Source: Hyphomicrobiaceae bacterium (lineage in GTDB: Bacteria > Pseudomonadota > Alphaproteobacteria > Rhizobiales > Hyphomicrobiaceae). From it: 28,712 bases of DNA. Made by a program: the position numbers and the translations under genes. The notes beneath the pieces are model-generated. The model was not told where the DNA came from. It was given only the letters and a program-made list of their open reading frames with translations, and did no database searches. Where the stretch lies: the NCBI GenBank assembly GCA_020638035.1, contig JACKJI010000026.1, positions 1 through 28,712 of the forward strand, given 5' to 3'. Below, in pieces: positions 16,874-24,975 of the stretch; position 1 is the first letter of the stretch, and every line of letters begins with the position of its first letter.

Positions 16874-19315
16874 TTAAGCGTTGTTGCCCCGTCCACCCCC
16901 GCGACCTCTGCCGTTGCCACCATTGTTCCCGGGTTCGGCAACCGGCGGGAAGAACTCCGGATTGGCCGGGTCGCCTTCCGGCAGCACTTCCGGTGTGAGA
17001 TAGACCACACCTTCGGCCGTCGGATTCGGCGTCGGGATGATGTTGATGTGCGTCTGGCTGACATTCGGGTTGTTCGGATCCGTGAGGATGTCGTAACGCA
17101 ACAGCATTGCGAAGTCCTCGTGCACCGTGTTGTGGCAGTGGTTGACGTAGGCACCGCCGAATTCGCCGAACCTCACCTGGAACTTCACCGCGCCACCTGG
17201 ACGCAGTCTCCAGACGTCCTTTCTCGCGAGCAGCTCGGTCGCTGCGATCGGACTGCCGAGCCGCGAGATAGTGACACCCTCTTCGAAGTGCAGATGGATC
17301 GGGTGATCCCAGCCGCCGCCGCCATTGACGTAGGTCCAGTGCTCGGTTTCACCTGGTCTCGGGACCAGCAACGAAACGCGGTTGGCATTGAGTGAATGCG
17401 CAGCCTGACCATTGACCCTGACCGTCCAGGGGAAGCCTTCCTTCGGCTCGCCCGTGAGGTCGCCGCATTCCGGAATGCAAACGCCGCCCGGATTGTCGCG
17501 GGAGTCACCACCACCGCGGGTCCACTCCACGACACGCTCGCGAACGGGCGTGATGACGGGGATCTGCTCGGTAAGGAAGACCGGAACCTGGCTCAGATCG
17601 CGATCACCGGCCCGATGGATGACACCGGGAACGTCGACGCTCGCCACCTGATCGACAACCCGGAACTGCAAGATGCCTCCGACAGCGGGGTCAGGCGAGT
17701 TGCCGGCGAGCGCATCCGCCAGCGGCACTGCACGGTCCCACCGGCGGCCGTTCGAGAACTCGAGCCGGTTGACCAGCGTGACCGTTTCGCCAACGCGGAA
17801 CCGCGAGAAGTCAACGATGACGTCGAAGCGCTCGGCAACGCCCTGCTGGTCTAGATCGGTCACTCGGATTGGTCGCGGCAGTAAGTTGCCGTCGTTGGCG
17901 ATGACCTCGATGGGCACCGCGCGACCCCTCTGGTCCGCAAACGTCAGCTGGATGAAGCGGGACATGCCAGCGCTCAGCAAGCGGAAGCGATACTTCCTGG
18001 GAAGCACATTGAAGAACGGCCGGTAGGCGAAGTTGACGAACATCATATCGCCGAGGAAGCCGTCGGTGTCGAACGGATCGAAGAAGTACTGACCTTCCGG
18101 ATTTGTAGCACCGTCGGAGATGATCAGGTTGACGTCGAAGTCGACGTTACCCCAATCGAGAAGCGAGCCACTCGGCAGTCGCAGGTTGATGCCATCATTC
18201 AGCGTCTCGTTGCCCCGATCCTTGCCGCTGTAGTAGTTCAGCATCATGAGGTGGCCCTTGTACACGTTCTCAGACGTGAAGAAGAACCGGTGATCGTGGG
18301 CCCACAGCGTGCCCTGGAGCTCGCGGAAGTCGCCGGGCACGTTGACGAGGCCGCCATTGCCATCGGGCCCCGAAGCGCGAGGATCGGTGGCGCCGGTGTT
18401 GATCTCGTCACGTCGCGCCAGCGTGGTGCCCCAGTGATAGTCATAGAACTGACCGGGGAACTGGTGGGCGTTCGCAGCGCCGTCACTCGAGCCGCCGTTA
18501 TGCGCATTGTGGTTATGCGTCGACGCCTCGTTGCGGGCGAAGCCGTTGTTCTGGAATGGATCGACCGGCATGTCGTTGTGGATGCGGACGATGGCCGGCT
18601 CGCCGTAGCGCATCTTGATGAGCGGCGGCGGCAACACGCCACGCCCGGTGATACCGCTTGCGACCTTGGCGGCAAAACCGCCGGACGGACCGAACGACCA
18701 CACGTTGTCTGCGTTCTGAGCAGGCATGTTCGGATGGAAGGAAAGACCTGGTGCGATCTGTCCCAGCGACAGGTGAAAGCCCACCTTCGGGAAGATCTGT
18801 TCCCAACGCTGATGAGCGAAGAATTCATGCGGCGGACGGCCTTCCATCGGGCCGATACCGGTGCGCGGATTCGCGAACGGATTTGCGGCGCCGGCCGGAC
18901 CATTGGCCGCGAAGTTCGAAAAGTCGGTGTGCCAGGACAGGCGCTTGGAATTCACGGATTCCTCGCCGGAACCGGCGGGCCACTGCGCTTCCAGGGTGCC
19001 CGCGACGTTGACCTGCGTCAGCGGGAAGCGTGGCGCATCGAGCAGACGCGGCATCGGCGTCGTGAACGGCAGCGCACCGAACAGCGGGCTCGGCGGGGTT
19101 CCGGTCGGCACCTGAGCATAGGCGCTTTGGGCGAACGGGCTCAATCCGTTCTTGAGGGCCCACGTCCCCATGGTCGTGAAGAGACCCCACTTGTAGAGGT
19201 CCCGCCTCGTTATTTCGCACCGATGCAGGGCCCGATGGATTTCGAGACGGTTATTTCGGGCATTCTGCGCTTCCTGCAGGCGCCGCTTTGACGCATTTCG
19301 ACTCAAGTACAGCAT
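16874..19315 (-). CDS. Large Tat-exported multicopper oxidase
   Basis: The 813-residue protein has all four copper motifs: HNHNAH near residue 270, WAHDHRFF near 338, HPIHLHF near 668 and HCHNTVHEDFAM near 723. The last supplies the type 1 copper Cys and a Met at the axial position. A twin-arginine signal (TRRDLYKWG, then a moderately hydrophobic stretch and AQSAYAQ) follows an unusual charged extension of about 35 residues. The ATG at 19315 is chosen for GGAG seven nt upstream; a GTG at 19330 overlaps that site. The C-terminus is a Gly/Asn/Arg tail. At 813 residues it is much longer than laccases or CueO (about 500) and resembles large oxidases discussed for manganese oxidation; the substrate is not determined. 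Confidence 0.92.
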   Translation of the reverse strand: MLYLSRNASKRRLQEAQNARNNRLEIHRALHRCEITRRDLYKWGLFTTMGTWALKNGLSPFAQSAYAQVPTGTPPSPLFGALPFTTPMPRLLDAPRFPLTQVNVAGTLEAQWPAGSGEESVNSKRLSWHTDFSNFAANGPAGAANPFANPRTGIGPMEGRPPHEFFAHQRWEQIFPKVGFHLSLGQIAPGLSFHPNMPAQNADNVWSFGPSGGFAAKVASGITGRGVLPPPLIKMRYGEPAIVRIHNDMPVDPFQNNGFARNEASTHNHNAHNGGSSDGAANAHQFPGQFYDYHWGTTLARRDEINTGATDPRASGPDGNGGLVNVPGDFRELQGTLWAHDHRFFFTSENVYKGHLMMLNYYSGKDRGNETLNDGINLRLPSGSLLDWGNVDFDVNLIISDGATNPEGQYFFDPFDTDGFLGDMMFVNFAYRPFFNVLPRKYRFRLLSAGMSRFIQLTFADQRGRAVPIEVIANDGNLLPRPIRVTDLDQQGVAERFDVIVDFSRFRVGETVTLVNRLEFSNGRRWDRAVPLADALAGNSPDPAVGGILQFRVVDQVASVDVPGVIHRAGDRDLSQVPVFLTEQIPVITPVRERVVEWTRGGGDSRDNPGGVCIPECGDLTGEPKEGFPWTVRVNGQAAHSLNANRVSLLVPRPGETEHWTYVNGGGGWDHPIHLHFEEGVTISRLGSPIAATELLARKDVWRLRPGGAVKFQVRFGEFGGAYVNHCHNTVHEDFAMLLRYDILTDPNNPNVSQTHINIIPTPNPTAEGVVYLTPEVLPEGDPANPEFFPPVAEPGNNGGNGRGRGGGRGNNA

Positions 19316-19354
19316 ATTCGTTCTCCGCACATATTTGAGTCACGTGGACCCATA

Positions 19355-19475
19355 ACCACCCACAGACTAGTCACCCGATCATGGAACCCGGCACGGACGG
19401 TCCAAGGTCATACTTCGCCGCGCCTATGGGTGGTGAGTAAGGCACGGCAAGGCACTCTTGGACCGCCCGTCCAAG
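19355..19475 (-). promoter_or_regulatory. Putative structured leader RNA of the multicopper oxidase gene
   Basis: Reading the minus strand 5' to 3', CTTGGAC (19475-19469), GTCCAAG (19463-19457) and CTTGGACCG (19406-19398) allow the middle element to pair either with the first copy, as a 7-bp hairpin, or with the third as a 9-bp helix. ACCACCCATAGG (19434-19423) can pair with TCTGTGGGTGGT (19366-19355) over 12 pairs including two G-U. This helix interleaves with the 9-bp helix like a pseudoknot. The last arm ends 40 nt before the ATG. That it is transcribed and folds so is inference. Confidence 0.35.
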
Positions 19476-19535
19476 TCAGCAGTTCGTTTTACGGATAGAA
19501 CTAGGCCTAAGCTCCGCTCAAAACTGCCAACGTCG

Positions 19536-20000
19536 CTAGGAAGTTGCTTTTCTGAATGAAGAGTCGGGACTACTCCGCCGTGGATCGAAACAGGTTTCAT
19601 AATGACCGCTGGGATCGCGGACCCCGATTGCCGAGGTCGCGTGCGGGAAGCTGGTGCCAAGAGAGGCCGGATCGGTGGAACCGAGATCGAGCCCTGCTCG
19701 AGTCGCTGTCTGCGTTGCGGCATTCCACAGCAAGACGCCCGTGGAGCTGTAGGCGTCGACTGTTCTGTCGAACGCGACAATCACTTTGCCGTTGGTCTGC
19801 GCATCGAACACCGGCACGAAGTTGACCTGCTCCTGGGATAAGGCGAGGTCGTTCAACTTGAAGACAAAGGGCTTGAGCGACGCAGACACGACAATAATCC
19901 ACGATTTCTGGCGCACGCTCACCCCACATTCATTTCCCCGATCCGGAAATGATGTGGTCGGTGCAATTTCAAGGGCATGCCTTGTGAGCATACGTTGCAT
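19536..20000 (-). CDS. Doubtful hypothetical ORF or gene remnant
   Basis: This 154-codon frame has GGTGA six nt before its ATG. The central part (about residues 45-130, with NDLALSQEQVNFVPVFDA and VDAYSSTGVLLWN) has a balanced, protein-like composition unlike a random GC-rich shadow. The two ends look random. There is no signal peptide or known motif; the TGVLLWN segment vaguely recalls beta-propeller repeats. It may be a fragment of a decayed extracytoplasmic protein gene, or not coding. It lies on the oxidase strand, 220 nt upstream of it. Confidence 0.25.
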   Translation of the reverse strand: MQRMLTRHALEIAPTTSFPDRGNECGVSVRQKSWIIVVSASLKPFVFKLNDLALSQEQVNFVPVFDAQTNGKVIVAFDRTVDAYSSTGVLLWNAATQTATRAGLDLGSTDPASLGTSFPHATSAIGVRDPSGHYETCFDPRRSSPDSSFRKATS

Positions 20001-20046
20001 TGACTATCACCGGCATGCTGACACCGTTTCCTGACATCGTCCTGAC

Positions 20047-20065
20047 GAGAATGATAAGAATTCTG
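20047..20065. promoter_or_regulatory. Fur-box-like sequence
   Basis: The 19 nt GAGAATGATAAGAATTCTG match the classical Fur consensus at 14 of 19 positions. It is preceded by CTGAC repeats at 20018, 20031 and 20042, spaced 13 and 11 nt, resembling OmpR-type direct repeats. In Hyphomicrobiales, Fur homologues often act as Mur and iron control is by Irr/RirA, so the meaning is uncertain. Confidence 0.25.
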
Positions 20066-20333
20066 CACTGGCACTGAATTAGCCGTCGCCGGGATGCGGC
20101 GTACACGGGAGCGCTCGATTGTTGTGCGAGCTAGCCTCCGCCGTCGTTCTTCGTACGCTTACGCGAAGCTTCCACGTAAACAAATGCATGCTGGACGCCA
20201 TGCAACAGCGTCAGCTTACGATGCAGTAAGGCGGTTCATACTATTGGCAAATTTGGGTTGCGCAAAGCTGACAATGGACCCACGATTAGCTTTGTTCAAA
20301 AGCGAATAGATTAGTAATTGTCGTGAGCGTACG

Positions 20334-21011
20334 ATGCGTGTTCTGGTCATTGAAGATCAATTGCGGTTTGCACAACTCCTGAAAGACTGCCTGGAGCAAG
20401 GGGGGTTCGTGGTCGATACGGTCGACAGCGTCGCCGGCTTCAATGCTCAGGCACCAGCACAAGACTATGACTTGTTCATCGTCGACCTCGGGCTGCCCGA
20501 TGGCGATGGGCTGCAGGCCATCCGAAGCTATCGTGATGCCGGCGGGACCAAGCCCGTAATCGTCGTCACGGCTAGGAACATGGTGAATGATCTTGTGAAT
20601 GGCCTCGACTGCGGCGCAGATGATTTCCTGACCAAGCCATTCCACATCGAGGCTCTCAAGGCACGCATACGTGCCGTGCTGCGCCGACCGCAAGCGATCC
20701 AGAAAAAGGAACATTGCGTCGGCCGTCTGAAGCTCGATCAAGAAACGGGGGAAATCCATTTTGAAGATGGTAACGTGGCGCTCAGTCCCGCCGAAAGGCG
20801 ACTGCTTGCCGTGCTGATGCGCCGGGCGGGTTCAGTCGTCTCCAAGTCGCTCATCGACGGGCAGGTGAACGGTAGCGATCGCTGCTGCACTCCCAACGCT
20901 GTCGAACAACTCGTTTCGCGCCTGCGCAAGTCGCTTGCCCGTGCCGAAGTGGGCGTCGATGTCAAGACCGTGCGGGGAATTGGATATGTTCTCGAAGAGC
21001 GCACCCATTGA
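20334..21011 (+). CDS. OmpR/PhoB-type response regulator
   Basis: A 225-residue two-domain regulator. The receiver domain has Glu7-Asp8, phosphoacceptor Asp51 (FIVDLGLPDGDG), Thr79 and Lys101 (LTKPFH). The winged-helix DNA-binding domain, from about residue 128, ends with VKTVRGIGYVLE, typical of OmpR-family proteins. The DNA-binding segment carries an unusual Cys-Cys pair (SDRCCTPNAVEQL), which could be redox- or metal-sensitive. The ATG at 20334 begins the canonical MRVLVIED; no strong ribosome site is seen. The kinase gene starts inside its 3' end. Divergence from the oxidase and the metal efflux genes downstream suggest a metal-responsive system. Confidence 0.95.
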   Translation: MRVLVIEDQLRFAQLLKDCLEQGGFVVDTVDSVAGFNAQAPAQDYDLFIVDLGLPDGDGLQAIRSYRDAGGTKPVIVVTARNMVNDLVNGLDCGADDFLTKPFHIEALKARIRAVLRRPQAIQKKEHCVGRLKLDQETGEIHFEDGNVALSPAERRLLAVLMRRAGSVVSKSLIDGQVNGSDRCCTPNAVEQLVSRLRKSLARAEVGVDVKTVRGIGYVLEERTH

Positions 21012-22449
21012 GGCATCTATCAGAGGCAAGAATCTGATTGCGTTGACCGGGGAACGACTGGTCCTTGCCGCGCTCATTTCCTTCGCCATCTTCGCCGGCA
21101 AATGCATCGTTGACAATACCGATGAAGCCTATGCGACGCGCTTGTACAGCAAGCTGGAGATCAAGAACTTGACCGATAGCCTCGCCATCGATGAGGCGGG
21201 CAGGCTGTCGCTGAAGCGCATGGATTGCATCGCACACTATTGGTCTCACCCTGATGCCTATGCCTTCAGAATCTGGGACGGCAGGGGTGCCACCATATTT
21301 GGTGGAAGCAGGGACCTCATCGAGAGCGCATCGCCGGTTCCGCGCGATCATCTCAACACACCTGACAGCTGGCAAAGGAAGCTCGGCCCGGTCTGGTTCG
21401 AAACCCTTTCAGGCCAGCGAGTGACTGTTGGTGGCCGCAGCGTATGGATCGAGATCGCCACACGCAGCGACCCTCTGCACCTCAGAATGGGATCATACTA
21501 CAAGGACTTCATGATGGATGTAGTGGTACCGGTTGTGCCGACATTCATGATCGCGATCACCCTTGCACTGTTTTCATTACGGCGCGCGTTGCAGCCGGTG
21601 CACGCGACGGTGCTTGCGGCCCGAGGGTTGGATCCCACTGCGACAGACCAGCGCCTACAGATCCCGACCGAACGGCTGCCGGACGAGGTTGCGGAACTTG
21701 CAAACGCCGTCAACGAGCTGCTGCTTCGGACCAACAATCTCGTGCAGTCACAGAGCGAGTTCATCGGGCGGGCGGCTCATCAGCTGAGGACGCCCCTTGC
21801 CATCATGCTCCTAGAAACTGAGAAGTTCGCCGATCCAAGAGCGGAACGACTTCAACGCGATATCACCCAACTCGGCGAGACGGTTGATCGCCTGCTCGAA
21901 CTTGCGCGTATGCAGAGTGCGCCACGGCTGACGCGTGGCCGTCTTGACCTGAAGGACCTTGCCGAAGATGTCGAATTGGATCTTGAGATACTAGCGCGGA
22001 AGCGGGGTGCACGGGTTAAGGTTGTCGATCTGGGGACAACGCCTGTATCCGGCGACTATGTGTCAATGCGGGAGGCGTTGCGTAACCTGGTCATCAACGC
22101 CATCGTCCATCATCCGGGCGAGGCCAAGGTGGAGATCCGCTGCGGTCCGGGCGCTCGGATCAGCGTTGAAGACGACGGACCTGGAATTTCACCAGAGCAC
22201 GTGCCGAGCTTGTTTGAGCCATTTTCGCGGCAGAACACATCGGCCGAAGGCGCCGGTTTGGGTCTTGCCGTCGTCCATAAGATCGTCGAGCTACACAATG
22301 GCGCGATCACCGTGCGTACGTCTGACCTTGGCGGCGCCGCATTCTGCATCGAGCTGGCAGCCTGTGCGGACGCAACTGCGGAGTTCCAGTTCGAGGCCGC
22401 AGACGACACCATGCCACAAGCGCACAAGGTCGCTGCGGAAAAGTCCTGA
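20986..22449 (+). CDS. Membrane sensor histidine kinase
   Basis: The ATG at 20986 overlaps the response regulator by 26 nt and has GGGGAA upstream, giving 487 residues. A frame from 20935 would add 17 residues that lie further inside the regulator gene. One membrane segment is at about residues 25-38 and a second near 180-200 (VVPVVPTFMIAITLALFSL), enclosing a periplasmic sensor of about 140 residues. A HAMP-like linker follows, then His265 in GRAAHQLRTPLA, the N box NLVINAIVHHP, DDGPGIS, LFEPFSRQ and GAGLGLAVVHKI. It phosphorylates the preceding regulator. The stimulus is unknown; context favours metals or envelope stress. Confidence 0.93.
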   Translation: MFSKSAPIEASIRGKNLIALTGERLVLAALISFAIFAGKCIVDNTDEAYATRLYSKLEIKNLTDSLAIDEAGRLSLKRMDCIAHYWSHPDAYAFRIWDGRGATIFGGSRDLIESASPVPRDHLNTPDSWQRKLGPVWFETLSGQRVTVGGRSVWIEIATRSDPLHLRMGSYYKDFMMDVVVPVVPTFMIAITLALFSLRRALQPVHATVLAARGLDPTATDQRLQIPTERLPDEVAELANAVNELLLRTNNLVQSQSEFIGRAAHQLRTPLAIMLLETEKFADPRAERLQRDITQLGETVDRLLELARMQSAPRLTRGRLDLKDLAEDVELDLEILARKRGARVKVVDLGTTPVSGDYVSMREALRNLVINAIVHHPGEAKVEIRCGPGARISVEDDGPGISPEHVPSLFEPFSRQNTSAEGAGLGLAVVHKIVELHNGAITVRTSDLGGAAFCIELAACADATAEFQFEAADDTMPQAHKVAAEKS

Positions 22450-23184
22450 CAGCCTGGCATCTCCCTTTAGCCGCCATGGTGGCTGGACGGTTAGTGTGCG
22501 TTGATCCGGGGGGCTGCTGAACCTGGCCCGTAGTGGGGGCAATGTTTCAGCCTGCTCGGGCGTCACACAGCAACATCATCTATCCCCTACAGCGAGCAAC
22601 AGTGCAGGACGATCTGGATGGCATTTGCGAATCTGGCTGGCGTCGTCGCTATGGCCGGATAGTGTGGCGGAGAAAGTCCGATAGCAATATTCTCACCCTG
22701 ATCCTGCCGGTTTAGCGTCATAAGGGCGGCATGGCGTGCGGTAAAGCAGAACGGCCGTTCGACATGTGCGTTCATGCTCGCATCGTAACGCAGACCAAAT
22801 CTGCCCGCATGTCCTGCAGCTCGACAGCGAGCAGCGGCCCGTCCTCGCTGATCGCTGAGGCAGTCCCTCCGATTCCGGACATGGCCGGCGGTGCCAAGGG
22901 CGATGACGATAACAGTTGTCCCGATGACCGCTTCTTGACCCGAAGCGGCCTTGAGCACCTGCAGCATCGCTAGCTTCGCACTGCATATCCCGCTTCAGAC
23001 ATTGGCGGTGGGCAGGTTCGCGCTTCGAAAGCAAACCACCTTCCGACATGCGGCTTCTCTCGTGGCATCCCGAGCGGGAACGAGGGCAGCTGTTACACAG
23101 TGAAACAATCGAGAAATCTTGCTGCAACGCAGTGCCTCCATACTGCCGCTCCACGGATGAACGGCAGCCCGAGAAAACTTGCCC
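22450..23184. other. Long intergenic region before the metal efflux operon
   Basis: This 735-nt stretch holds short open frames on both strands, none with a convincing ribosome site or domain. An AGCC-rich palindrome at 22469-22484 has no T-tract. The clear element is the operator-like palindrome at 23091-23107. No outer-membrane factor gene is present. Confidence 0.5.
23091..23107. promoter_or_regulatory. Operator-like palindrome before the efflux operon
   Basis: TGTT-a-CAC-a-GTG-a-AACA is symmetric at 14 of 17 positions and lies 77 nt before the adaptor ATG. The form suits a dimeric repressor or activator, for example one of the TetR, ArsR or LysR type. No regulator gene adjoins it on this side. 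Confidence 0.4.
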
Positions 23185-24963
23185 ATGAAAACAGGTTATC
23201 GAACCCTCGCGCTATTGGTCGCCATTTTCCTCAGCGTGTCTGGCATGACCGCCCAGGCGCATGAGGGGCATGACCATGACAAGCCTCCGCCTTTGAACTT
23301 GCCTGTCGCGCCGCGCGTGATCGCCGTTACGCCGGAGCTTGAGCTTGTCGGCGTCCTGTCTGGCAAAGACCGCCTGACGGTCTTTCTGCACGAGTTCGCC
23401 ACGAACAAGCCGATTGCCGGTGCGCGCATGTCTGTTTCGGCCGACGCCGATACGATCGAGGCCAAACCGGAAGGGGATGGGGTGTTTACTGTCGCAGCAC
23501 CATGGATCGCGAAGGGCGCGAGTGTCGATCTGATCTTTGCGCTGACCCTGGTCGACGGTGCAGAGGACCTGCTGACGGGTCGGCTCGAGGTTCCGCAGAG
23601 CCTTGAAAGCGCCATGGCGGCAAAGGCGCCCGAGCCGCCGCCGTGGCACGATGCGCTGGTCGAAGACAGCCGGCTGCTCTGGGCGGTGGTTAGCAGCTTC
23701 ATCGCGGGCATTTTGTTGACGCTTTTGCTGCGGAGCGGGAAGCGGCTGGAAATGGCAGAGCCCCGCACAGAGGCGAGCACGGACGGCACTGTCGAACGTA
23801 ATGGTTTCGTTGCCAAGACGACCGATGGCAGTGACGTGACGCCGCTGCGGCGCACGGCAGGTGTCTTGCTTTTCGCTGCTGTGCTGGCGGGTGCGGGCAT
23901 CCCGGAGGTTGGTGCCGCAGACAATCAGGCGGCCACCCTCCCATCAATCCCTTCGACGATGGCGACCGACCAGCCGCAACGCATGCCCGATGCCACGGTG
24001 TTTGTTCCGAAGGCGACGCAGCACCTTCTGTCCATCCGCACCCAGCTTGTGCAGAAGACCAGGGCAGCGAAGACGATAACCCTCAGCGGACGCGTAACGG
24101 TGGGGCCGCAGAATCTTGGTCGTGTGCAGCCCAACCGGCCAGGGCGTTTCCAGGCGGCCGGCGAACGGGTCGGCTTTGTCGGCATGAAGGTCGAAGCGGG
24201 TCAAATTCTCGGATACGTCGACACCTACATCGAGGCGGCCGACCGTGCGAGCATCGTCAGCCAGATCGCGGAAACAGAGGCCCGGATTTCAAAGAACCGT
24301 ACGATCCTCTCCCGATACGAGACGCGTCCCGGCTCGGTGCCGCAAGTCAAGGTTGACGAGGTCAAAGGCGAACTGCAGGCCCTTATCAAGAAGCGTGATG
24401 AATTGCTCCCCAGTACGAGTGCCCGTGAACCGCTGATCGCACCTATCGCGGGCGTGATCTCCGCTGCGCGTGTGGTCGTCGGGCAGGTGGTCGAACCGCG
24501 CGATGTTCTCTTCGAAATCATTGATCCGAGCGAGTTCTGGGTTGAAGCCACGACTGCGCATCCCGAAGCCATCGACAACCTTTCTTCTGCGATTGCGACG
24601 GTGCACGACCATCATGTTCTCGATCTCGAATACCTGGGACGCGGATTGGCGCTGCGCAACCACGCCACGGTTCTGAACTTCAAGGTACTGACGTCGGGTA
24701 AGAATATTGCGGTGGGCATGACGGCGCGTGTCGTGCTGCAGCTGAAGGACGAGCAGGAGGGATTCGTACTCCCGACTTCAGCAGTGGTCCGCGGATCGAC
24801 CGGGCTGCCCATCGTGTGGGTCAAGACGGCGCCGGAGCGGTTCGAACCACAGTCCGTCAAGACCGAGGAATTCGACGGAGATTCCATCGTGATTGTCGCA
24901 GGCCTGAAGCCCGATCAGCGCGTCGTAACTGACGGTGTCACGCTGCTCAATCAGGTCCGATAG
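23185..24963 (+). CDS. RND heavy-metal efflux periplasmic adaptor with extra N-terminal domain
   Basis: This 592-residue protein links a CzcA/CusA-type pump to an outer-membrane channel. The C-terminal 320 residues are a membrane-fusion protein: a lipoyl-like half (GRVQPNRPGRFQAAGERVG), a helical hairpin (QIAETEARISKNRTILSRY) and a second lipoyl half (REPLIAPIAGVISAARVVVG). The first 230 residues are extra: a signal peptide, a His-rich HEGHDHDK segment that could bind metal, a beta-rich domain, a membrane segment near residues 168-185 (AVVSSFIAGILLTLLL) and another hydrophobic stretch (GVLLFAAVLAGAG) that looks like an internal signal sequence. The ATG at 23185 is preferred to TTG at 23179. 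The pump gene follows after 12 nt. Confidence 0.88.
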   Translation: MKTGYRTLALLVAIFLSVSGMTAQAHEGHDHDKPPPLNLPVAPRVIAVTPELELVGVLSGKDRLTVFLHEFATNKPIAGARMSVSADADTIEAKPEGDGVFTVAAPWIAKGASVDLIFALTLVDGAEDLLTGRLEVPQSLESAMAAKAPEPPPWHDALVEDSRLLWAVVSSFIAGILLTLLLRSGKRLEMAEPRTEASTDGTVERNGFVAKTTDGSDVTPLRRTAGVLLFAAVLAGAGIPEVGAADNQAATLPSIPSTMATDQPQRMPDATVFVPKATQHLLSIRTQLVQKTRAAKTITLSGRVTVGPQNLGRVQPNRPGRFQAAGERVGFVGMKVEAGQILGYVDTYIEAADRASIVSQIAETEARISKNRTILSRYETRPGSVPQVKVDEVKGELQALIKKRDELLPSTSAREPLIAPIAGVISAARVVVGQVVEPRDVLFEIIDPSEFWVEATTAHPEAIDNLSSAIATVHDHHVLDLEYLGRGLALRNHATVLNFKVLTSGKNIAVGMTARVVLQLKDEQEGFVLPTSAVVRGSTGLPIVWVKTAPERFEPQSVKTEEFDGDSIVIVAGLKPDQRVVTDGVTLLNQVR

Positions 24964-24975
24964 GAGCGGGCCGTC

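Larger units (their letters stand above)
19316..20333. other. One-kilobase divergent region between the oxidase and the response regulator
   Basis: This gap holds the oxidase leader with interleaved complementary segments (19355-19475). It also holds a doubtful open frame (19536-20000, minus), three CTGAC repeats (20018-20046) and a Fur-box-like sequence (20047-20065). The remaining 270 nt before the response regulator are relatively AT-rich and show no gene. Confidence 0.5.

Noticed and set aside
18251..19291. 346-codon plus-strand frame opposite the multicopper oxidase
   Set aside because: Antisense shadow of the oxidase with an Arg/Gly/Val-biased composition and no known motif.
22469..22484. 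AGCC-CC/GG-GGCT palindrome after the histidine kinase as a terminator
   Set aside because: The stem is short, has a G-T mismatch, and no T-tract follows.
22587..22967. 126-codon minus-strand frame in the gap before the efflux operon
   Set aside because: Arg/Ala-rich, no ribosome site, no domain recognised; overlapping plus-strand frames are equally open, as expected by chance in GC-rich DNA.
22731..22973. 80-codon plus-strand frame in the same gap
   Set aside because: No signal peptide, ribosome site or recognisable family; it cannot be separated from chance.
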